Notes under the pieces: model-generated
Databases searched by the model: none
What the model was told of the DNA's origin: nothing
Seen by the model: only the letters and a program-made list of their open reading frames with translations
From: Pyrinomonadaceae bacterium
Lineage (GTDB): Bacteria; Acidobacteriota; Blastocatellia; Pyrinomonadales; Pyrinomonadaceae
Length of the DNA stretch: 20,825 nt
Assembly: GCA_013695245.1 (NCBI GenBank)
Contig: JACDAW010000234.1
Location: 1-20,825 of the forward strand
Direction of reading: 5' to 3'
In this document: piece by piece, positions 15,201-20,825 of the stretch
Layout of the letters: every line of letters starts with the position of its first letter
Numbering within the stretch: the first letter of the stretch is position 1
Position numbers and translations under genes: made by a program

Positions 15201-17232
15201 GCGCGTCAATGCTACTGGAAACATTGACATCAAAAGCCGCGACTTCAATTTGCAGGCGCGCGGCACAGGCGTCCAACTCGGCTTGCTCGCTTCGCTGACA
15301 GGGAGCGCCGCCTTACCGCAAATCTCCGGTATCGCAGATTTCACCGCGAACGGCACGGGCAATCTCAACGATTTCTCGACGTTTAAGATCAACTTGGACG
15401 GGCAGGGGCGCGACGTAACTATTAACGGTCGTCCCGCAGGCACGCTCGCGCTCACGGGGCGCACGGAAAACGGTTTGTTCGATCTGCAACTGACGACCGG
15501 CTTGCTCGGACAACCGCAAGTGATCGCCGCGCGCGTTGATCTTCGTGATCGAAACTTGCCGACGACGATTGAGACGACTTTGAGCGGCGCGGACTTAACT
15601 CCGCTCTTCGCCGCCCTGCTGCCGCAGGCGAACGTGAAAGTGACGGGGCGTGCGACCGGCACGTTGCGCGCCACCGGCAATCTCTTCGGCGAAAACGCGG
15701 CGGGCGAACAAGCCTTTTCGTTCGGCGCTCTGCGCGGCACGGCGCGCTTCTCAGAACTCAGCGTGCAAATTGAAGACGTGCAACTCAATGCCGAAGACCC
15801 GCTGCTGGTGCAATTCTCTCCAAACGAAGTTTTCTTTGAGCGCACGAGATTTACGGGCCCCGGCACAAACCTTCTCTTCGGCGGAACGGCCGCGTTAGGC
15901 GTGGGCGGGCGGCAGAATTTAACCGTTGATGGTGATCTGAATTTGCGCGTTCTTAATGGCATCTCGCCCGACGTTTTTCTCGCGGGCGCGGCGCGCGTCG
16001 GCGTGCGCTTAAGCGGCACTTACGAAGACCCGCGCTTGACGGGCACGGCTTCGGTCGCGGGCGCATCGTTTTCAACGCTTATTAGCGACGAACGTTTAAC
16101 CATCTCAAGCATCAACGGGCTTGTCCGCTTCAACTCCAACCGCGCACAGATCGATAATCTCACGGGAAGGCTTGGCGGCGGGCGTGTCTCCGTTGCGGGC
16201 GGCGCGTTGATTGAAGGTTACAGCCCGTCGCAGTTTCGCTTTAGCGTTCGCGGCGAAGATGTGACCGTGCCGTTCCCCGAAAATTTTCGCTCGACGGCTG
16301 ACGCCGACCTCGTCGTGCAAGGCACGCTTCAATCGCAGATCATCACGGGCGCAGTTAATCTACGCCGCGCCGATTACACCGAAAACATTGACCTCTCTGA
16401 TCTGCTTAACCAACGGCGCGAAGGCTCGCTCACGGAAGGTGGTAGCGGCGAAGGTTTGTTTGGCGCAAACACGCAACTCGATTTAACGATCACAGGGCGC
16501 GATGCGCTCGTCGTGCGCAACAATTTAGCCGACGCCGTCGGCTCGGTCGCTTTACAAGTGCGCGGGCCCCTTGATGATCCGGTTGTCTCCGGGCGCATCA
16601 CGGCGACGCGCGGCACGCTTAGTTTCCGCAACGACCGTTACGAGATCACGCGCGGCATCATCGATCTTCCCGCGCGGCGCAACGCCGATCCCGTCTTAAA
16701 CATTCAAGCGGAATCCGAAATTCGTGGTTACCGCGTAACGGTCGGACTCGCGGGTGAACTCACGCGCCCAACCGTTAATTTGCGCTCCGATCCGTCGCTG
16801 CCGCAAGCGGACGTGGTCGCGCTCGTCACAACGGGCGATCTGGCGACGGGCGATGCGAGCGCCTCGACGCTTGCGCAATCAGGAATCGGAACGGCGGCAA
16901 GTCTATTGACGGATCAATTGATCAACGCTCCCGTGCAGCGCGCCACCGACCGTCTCTTCGGACTCAACCGCTTTGAGATCGATCCGATTGTCGGTGGGCG
17001 CGGCGGCACGAGTCCGACGGCGCGGCTGACAGTCGGACGCCGCATCAATCGCAACCTGACCGTCACTTATTCGACGAACGTTACGCAGGATCAGAATCAA
17101 GTGATCGCGCTTGAGTATCGCGTCTCCGACCGGCTCTCCTTTGTCGCGCAATACGAGCAAGGCTCGACCGGCGCATTGAGATCAACTAACAATAACTTTA
17201 ACTTTGAGATTCGTTTTCGTAAAAGATTTTGA
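12271..17232 (+). CDS. tamB: TamB-like (DUF490) envelope protein
   Basis: A 1653-residue TamB/AsmA-like protein, an inner-membrane-anchored periplasmic beta-sheet bridge thought to carry lipids or assist outer-membrane assembly. A short Pro/Glu/Arg-rich cytoplasmic head is followed by one membrane segment (about 56-78). Then comes a very long Asn/Gly/Ala-rich beta-rich body of degenerate strands. The C-terminal DUF490-type domain (about residues 1300-1653) includes YEITRGIIDLPARRNADPVLNI, RPTVNLRSDPSLPQADVVALV, and a strongly aromatic end, NFEIRFRKRF. Residues about 425-560 are an unusually simple A/S/T/N/V/G tract. No cysteine is visible. It is directly followed by a BamA-family gene, the order seen for TamB/TamA partners. 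The symbol is by family, and species-specific naming is uncertain. Confidence 0.88.
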   Translation: MSFDEKDEPRNQTPPPTEIEESASPQAPASNAPDATPAERARWRIAARRIVTRRNAAIAALAIGGLVLALVVLVVMLYRGGTIDRQLANQIKGTLAQYGIRAEIEDFHTVFSNRTVEMRNVKLYDAQTGAQLGRVERLLATVRVEDMFALNLQRNINLESLEVNGLEAWVTFDEAGHSNFGNLRLPAPDPNRRILFSYSTAQVKVSNSVVHYADERYEISGDARNIRLTVQPDDPNRPAESWMNTVALSVSDSTFVYNGRPVERISVDARGRINQTRADIEELTLRSPIAEARLKGTMDDWRNLRYYMNVVSNVDLTQASDVLQTGTPLRGAGRFEGTVAGEGTRYEVEGQIKSDALAAANVRLQGLNVSARASGEGESYEAQGRAVAEILTAGDFRLSTVQLAGQVMGTGTDFRWLGELRAAAARSGSTSISELILRDVVAESRDENLTATVGRANAGRITTSSADMRNVTASGVRFGNRNDATTVTAASVNAASVAASGARVNGVTASGVTATTQGNTTSVVANNVRVGSVNAAGARTGSLNIAGVRLSIRDNGRIEGTAGNVNVGTVALDRSVAGGGRVENVRVARPVFTVEPSGRYRVTADLSLGGGVLGELNLGAAQSRVVATNDAIQLNDFTANVLNGQARGNAIVSTARGGASRVAADFTNLDVGGLVALLGGRVTPVSGGATGNLRLAFPGTNISAASGEINARINAEAGNDARGRTPVTGDIALRADRGVFNIERADLQTGATTLRAGGQFSINGNSDLQIDLASADAIELQRVLVSTGLAPDLAASLEDYGIELAGNLKFNGTLRGKLTDPVIAGRAALDSLLVQGRDLGALNANIDTQPNLVRITDGRLTERDGGGATFTANVPLDGASNIAIDATLDRINAGNLLAALGGANGSGASLLSNVDLRSDLSGQINVTGLPRNATGNANLRFAPGTLNNQPFDSMIAQATFNGSLINLENLDAQFRAGRVNATGNIDIKSRDFNLQARGTGVQLGLLASLTGSAALPQISGIADFTANGTGNLNDFSTFKINLDGQGRDVTINGRPAGTLALTGRTENGLFDLQLTTGLLGQPQVIAARVDLRDRNLPTTIETTLSGADLTPLFAALLPQANVKVTGRATGTLRATGNLFGENAAGEQAFSFGALRGTARFSELSVQIEDVQLNAEDPLLVQFSPNEVFFERTRFTGPGTNLLFGGTAALGVGGRQNLTVDGDLNLRVLNGISPDVFLAGAARVGVRLSGTYEDPRLTGTASVAGASFSTLISDERLTISSINGLVRFNSNRAQIDNLTGRLGGGRVSVAGGALIEGYSPSQFRFSVRGEDVTVPFPENFRSTADADLVVQGTLQSQIITGAVNLRRADYTENIDLSDLLNQRREGSLTEGGSGEGLFGANTQLDLTITGRDALVVRNNLADAVGSVALQVRGPLDDPVVSGRITATRGTLSFRNDRYEITRGIIDLPARRNADPVLNIQAESEIRGYRVTVGLAGELTRPTVNLRSDPSLPQADVVALVTTGDLATGDASASTLAQSGIGTAASLLTDQLINAPVQRATDRLFGLNRFEIDPIVGGRGGTSPTARLTVGRRINRNLTVTYSTNVTQDQNQVIALEYRVSDRLSFVAQYEQGSTGALRSTNNNFNFEIRFRKRF

Positions 17233-17242
17233 GAAGAGAAGA

Positions 17243-17309
17243 CAGGAGTCAGAAGTCAGGAGACAGAATGAAGAACTAGTTTCTATTCTGGCTTCTCTTC
17301 TGACTCCTG
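17243..17309. repeat. Imperfect inverted repeat between tamB and the BamA-family gene
   Basis: CAGGAGTCAGAAG (17243-17255) and CTTCTGACTCCTG (17297-17309) are perfect 13-bp complements. The arms continue inward with mismatches (AGGAGACAGAAT against ATTCTGGCTTCT). The left arm is itself a 14-base-period tandem, AGGAGTCAGAAGTC followed by AGGAGACAGAATGA. The RNA would form a long hairpin with a short loop near 17274-17279. It is not followed by a T-tract. The purine/pyrimidine bias is unlike the coding flanks, so it may be a dispersed REP-like element. Confidence 0.65.
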
Positions 17310-17323
17310 ATTACTGAGTAAAG

Positions 17324-20300
17324 GTGATCCGCTTGCGTCTATTTGTTGCTGCTCTCATGTTCCTCGTCGCTACGGCGTTCATTGCGCCGGGCGGCGGCGC
17401 AGTGGCGCGCGCGCGGAGTCAAGACCTGAGTCGTTACGAGGGGCGCACGGTGGAAAGCGTCGAGGTTGTGCTGGAGGGCGCGCCGCGCAACGACGTGACC
17501 GAAGCCGAGTTGCTGTCGCTGCTGCGTGTGCGGGCGAATACGGAATACACGGCCGTTGCGGTGCGCGAAGCGCTTGAGGTGCTGTTTGATTCGGGGCGCG
17601 TAGCGAACGCGCGCGTCGAGGTAAGCGAAACGTCGGGCGCAGCAGGCGCGCCTCTTCGCGTGCGGTTCATCGTGCGACCGCAGGCGCGCGTGGCGGAAGT
17701 CTTTCTCGAACTCGGCGCGACGACGGGGACGGGAGTTTCGGAAGACGAATTACGCGCGCGCTTAAATGTGCTTGAGCCGGGCGCGCGCGCCTCCGAACAA
17801 CTTTACCGGACGAATGCCGATCTCATTCAAATCTACTTGCGTGATCGCGGCTTTTATCGCGCCGACGTTAACTACGAACAGCAACTCGACGAAAGCGGCA
17901 CACGCGCGAGCGTCATCTTCCGCGTTAATTTAGGAGAGCAGGCGCGCGTCGAAGCCTTCAATATCAACATCGCAAACTTCGATGTGACACCTTTGCGCCC
18001 GGCGTTGCGACTGCAACCGAACGCCTCCTTCTCGCAAACTACGCTTGGCGAAGACGTAAACCGTATTCGTCAGGCGATCATTGCCCAAGGCTTTCTTGCG
18101 CCGCAGTTAAACGATCCGCAGATCATTTACGATCAGGCGACGAACAGAATCACGATCAACTTGCGCGGCGCGACGGGCCCGCGCGTGACGGTGGCGCTCA
18201 GCGGTTATGAACTAAGCGAGAGTAAGGCGCGCGAACTTCTACCCGTCAGGCGCGAGGGAAGCATTGATGCGTCGGCGATTGTCGAAGGCGCGCGGCGGTT
18301 GCGCAATCGCTTACAGGAAGACGGATATTTTTTCGCCGAAGTGACGCCGCGCTGTCGCGTCACGCCGCCGCTCGCGGTTGAAACGGGAAGCGCGCCGGTG
18401 GGCGAAGAGGAAGCGTGTGAGAACTTAAACCCGGAAGAGTTGGGCGGGCGAGATGTTGCGATCACTTACGACGTTGCGCCGGGTCGCCGCTTCAAACTCA
18501 CCGACATTCGACTCGAAGGAACGGACAAACTCTCGATTGAAGAGCTTGCTGGCGATTTGCGCACGAAAGAAGCGACTGCGCTCGGAGTCATTCCGCTCTT
18601 GGGTTACGGGCGCGGATACACGAGCCGCGAACTACTCAAACAAGATCAGCGCACGGTTGAAGGGCGTATGCGCGAACTAGGTTATCGTCGTGCGCGCGTT
18701 GATGTGCGGCAGAGCGTTTCGATTGATGGCGAGAATCTGGTGATCACGTTTGTCGTGACGGAAGGCCCCTTGACGCGCGTTACTGATATTGAGATGCGTG
18801 GCAATCAAATTTTCACGGCCGAACTTCTCAACGACCGGCGCTGCCGCGCGGATGAACCATGCACCATCGTCGGCGGAGCGTTCTCGCGTGTGCAGGCGCG
18901 CACGGATGGCGAGAGGCTGCTCAGATTTTACGGGCGCAACGGTTACGCCTCGGCGGATGTGCGCTTCGACATCGTGGAGTTGCCTGCCGCTCAAAACGGC
19001 GATGAGCAGGTGCGCATCATCTACACGATCACGGAAGGCGGCAAAGTCTTTATCAACCGCATCTTCGTCAACGGCAATATTCGCACGCGGCGCGAGAGCG
19101 TGCTCGAAGCCCTGCCGCTCAAGGAAGGCGAAGTGTTACGCGGCGACCGGCTCACGGAAAGCGAGCGGATTCTCTACAACACGGGCGTGTTTCGCCAAGT
19201 GATCATCCGCACGGAAGGAGCGGGTGAGACGGCTTCGGGCTTCGCCAAGCGCGACATCATCATTGATGTTGAAGAACTAAAACCGCGCGACTTAGTTTAC
19301 GGCGGCGGGTTTTCAACCGACGCCGGGCCCTTGGGCATCTTTGAGTTTCGCAACAACAATCTCTTCGGCAAACTCCAGCAAGCAGCGATCAGGACGCGCG
19401 CCAGCCGCCGCCAACAACTCGTCCAACTCGAATACATCGATCCGCGTTTTCGTCGCTATGGCGAGCGCGCCTTCTCGCCCTTGACCGTCGCCGCGCAATA
19501 CCAGCGCGACACGAATGTTACGCGCTTCTTCCGCTCGACGCTTGATCGCGGCAATCTCGGTATCGTGCAGCGTCTTGATCAAGAGGGAAATCCGATTGAT
19601 CTCGGCTGCCTCAGACCCACGCCGTTGTCACCCTGCGAACCCGTCGGCGAGCCGACGATCAACCGCTTCACTTTTAACGTCGAGACGCGCCGCGACTTCG
19701 AGTTGGATTTAGGGCCGCGCGGGCAAATCTTGCGCCGCAGCACGCTCTTCCTGCGCTACACCTACGAAGACGTGCGCCTCTACAACATCAACAGCCTTTT
19801 GCTGCGCGACATTTTGGAGCCTGACCGCACGGTGCGCCTCTCGCGTCTCGGCGCATCTTTCGCCCGCGACACGCGCGATGATCAAACCAATTCGACGCGC
19901 GGCGAATTCCTTACGCTCGATTACGCGCTTGCTCTTCGTCAACTTGGCGGCAATTTATCGTTCAACCGTTTTCTCGGAACTTACCGCCGTTACTTCAAAT
20001 TCGATGCCGTTCGTCGCGGCACGGTCTTGGCGGGAAGCGCCACGCTCGGACTTGCCAATCTTTTCAATCCGCGAGATCGCGGCGGCGTGCCCGGCGTGAT
20101 CGATGAAGTTGATGAAACGCTTCCGATCAGCGAAAGATTCTTCACGGGCGGCGCGGCTAGTCTGCGCGGTTTCGCGTTTGAAGAAGCGGGGCCGCGCCGC
20201 GTGATCATCCCGCAAGGCACGTTCCGCAACCGTCAGGGCGAAGAAGTTACGCTTCAACCGTTCACCGTGCCGGTCGGCGGCAACGCCCTCGCCGTCGTCA

Positions 20301-20617
20301 ACCTCGAAGCGCGCGTTCCGCTCAACGAAAGATTTCAAGTCGTGCCGTTCTACGACGGCGGCAACGTCTTCCGCAGCGTGCGCGACATCTTCCGCGCGAA
20401 CAATGACCCGGATGTCGATCCGAACCTTCGCGCCCGTTGGACGCACACCATCGGACTCGGCCTAAGACTTAGAACTCCTTTCGGCGCGCTCGGCGTTGAT
20501 TACGGCTACTTGCTCAACCCGCCCACGTTCACGGCGTTTTCTGTGACGGGACAACCCGTCGCGCTCCCGCAACTCGGTCACAGCCAAATCCACATTCGCT
20601 TCGGGCAGGCTTTTTAA
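17324..20617 (+). CDS. BamA/TamA-family outer membrane protein with about seven POTRA repeats
   Basis: A 1097-residue Omp85-superfamily protein, probably the partner of the TamB-like protein encoded upstream, in the outer membrane. A signal peptide covers about residues 1-32 (AARARSQ-type cleavage near AVARARSQDL). Roughly seven POTRA-like beta-alpha-alpha-beta-beta units lie between 40 and 655. Each ends in an FxV/YxV strand and is followed by a Gly-containing linker (IVRP, VNLGEQ, INLRGATGP, YDVAPGRR, FVVTEGPL, YTITEGGK, VEELKPRD). The barrel begins near 657. Its loop 6 hallmark SLRGFAFEE is at 946-954. The chain ends in aromatic HIRFGQAF. Three cysteine pairs (344/365, 507/513, 762/771) could form disulfides. 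The start is GTG 17324, with an alternative ATG at 17360; neither has a clear SD. Annotation as BamA itself is possible. Confidence 0.88.
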   Translation: MIRLRLFVAALMFLVATAFIAPGGGAVARARSQDLSRYEGRTVESVEVVLEGAPRNDVTEAELLSLLRVRANTEYTAVAVREALEVLFDSGRVANARVEVSETSGAAGAPLRVRFIVRPQARVAEVFLELGATTGTGVSEDELRARLNVLEPGARASEQLYRTNADLIQIYLRDRGFYRADVNYEQQLDESGTRASVIFRVNLGEQARVEAFNINIANFDVTPLRPALRLQPNASFSQTTLGEDVNRIRQAIIAQGFLAPQLNDPQIIYDQATNRITINLRGATGPRVTVALSGYELSESKARELLPVRREGSIDASAIVEGARRLRNRLQEDGYFFAEVTPRCRVTPPLAVETGSAPVGEEEACENLNPEELGGRDVAITYDVAPGRRFKLTDIRLEGTDKLSIEELAGDLRTKEATALGVIPLLGYGRGYTSRELLKQDQRTVEGRMRELGYRRARVDVRQSVSIDGENLVITFVVTEGPLTRVTDIEMRGNQIFTAELLNDRRCRADEPCTIVGGAFSRVQARTDGERLLRFYGRNGYASADVRFDIVELPAAQNGDEQVRIIYTITEGGKVFINRIFVNGNIRTRRESVLEALPLKEGEVLRGDRLTESERILYNTGVFRQVIIRTEGAGETASGFAKRDIIIDVEELKPRDLVYGGGFSTDAGPLGIFEFRNNNLFGKLQQAAIRTRASRRQQLVQLEYIDPRFRRYGERAFSPLTVAAQYQRDTNVTRFFRSTLDRGNLGIVQRLDQEGNPIDLGCLRPTPLSPCEPVGEPTINRFTFNVETRRDFELDLGPRGQILRRSTLFLRYTYEDVRLYNINSLLLRDILEPDRTVRLSRLGASFARDTRDDQTNSTRGEFLTLDYALALRQLGGNLSFNRFLGTYRRYFKFDAVRRGTVLAGSATLGLANLFNPRDRGGVPGVIDEVDETLPISERFFTGGAASLRGFAFEEAGPRRVIIPQGTFRNRQGEEVTLQPFTVPVGGNALAVVNLEARVPLNERFQVVPFYDGGNVFRSVRDIFRANNDPDVDPNLRARWTHTIGLGLRLRTPFGALGVDYGYLLNPPTFTAFSVTGQPVALPQLGHSQIHIRFGQAF

Positions 20618-20671
20618 ATTCATCGAAGGCGTGGGTGTAATCTTTTTCAAATCTGCAACGGGAAACAACAG

Positions 20672-20825
20672 ATGACACCAGAAGTTTTAAGTGATGCGGC
20701 GGATGACAAGCCGCACGTGCGCGTGACGATTGAAGTCGGCGGGTTGACGGAAAGTTGGGAGTTGCCGCTCGTGGGAACATCGTTGCAGTCCGCGCTCGCC
20801 GCCGTCGAAGCAATCGCCTCGGAAC
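20672..20825 (+). CDS. Unrecognised protein, N-terminal 51 codons (partial)
   Basis: The frame from ATG 20672 runs off the right edge. It reads MTPEVLSDAADDKPHV followed by RVTIEVGGLTESWELPL and LQSALAAVEAIAS. I do not recognise it. The first part looks like a short beta strand pair followed by a helix, with acidic and hydrophobic alternation and no signal peptide. A GGGAAA run lies about nine bases before the start, a weak SD. It starts 54 bases after the BamA-family stop, so co-transcription is likely. Confidence 0.6.
   Translation, partial: MTPEVLSDAADDKPHVRVTIEVGGLTESWELPLVGTSLQSALAAVEAIASE

Noticed and set aside
15114..16019. Long antisense open frames opposite tamB and other genes
   Set aside because: They are unbroken mainly because of high-G+C coding bias on the plus strand. 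The products are Arg/Pro/Ser-rich with no family features.

Overview
The window looks like chromosome from a Gram-negative bacterium of roughly 58% G+C. An outer membrane is implied by a TamB-like/BamA-family pair. The overall style suggests Acidobacteriota (Blastocatellia-like), but this is an impression and no marker in the window settles it.

Left arm (1-4815): the 3' end of carA (+) faces a minus-strand block. That block holds a PaaI-type hotdog thioesterase, an AI-2E/PerM-family membrane protein, a PilZ-like protein and acetyl-CoA synthetase (acs). AI-2E, PilZ and acs have recognisable Shine-Dalgarno (SD) motifs.

Centre (4940-10350, all +): a perfect extended -10 promoter sits only about 17 bases before hemW. 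A secreted or membrane-associated serine beta-lactamase-fold hydrolase, a threonine aldolase (ltaE), a small low-G+C HicA/HicB-type pair, cytidylate kinase (cmk) and riboflavin synthase (ribE) follow. Most of these starts lack an SD motif.

The most unusual element lies between ribE and the next riboflavin gene. It is a complete solitary integron gene cassette (10374-10859): a GTTGGGC 5' boundary, one about 40% G+C ORF for a small membrane protein, and a downstream attC site whose outer box GCCCAAC is the exact complement of that boundary. No integrase and no second attC are visible. Removing the cassette leaves ribE and ribB about 116 bp apart.

Right arm (10950-20825, all +): a ribB-ribA fusion follows. 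Its GTP cyclohydrolase II half has lost all three zinc cysteines and the catalytic arginine position, so it is probably RibBX-like (DHBP synthase only). Next come a 1653-residue TamB-like protein and a 1097-residue BamA/TamA-family protein with about seven POTRA repeats. A 67-bp imperfect inverted repeat lies between these two genes. The window ends in the first 51 codons of an unrecognised gene.

Functionally, cmk, ribE and ribB are housekeeping biosynthesis. The TamB/TamA pair forms an envelope transport or assembly module. The low-G+C hicAB pair and the cassette look like acquired insertions in this housekeeping stretch.
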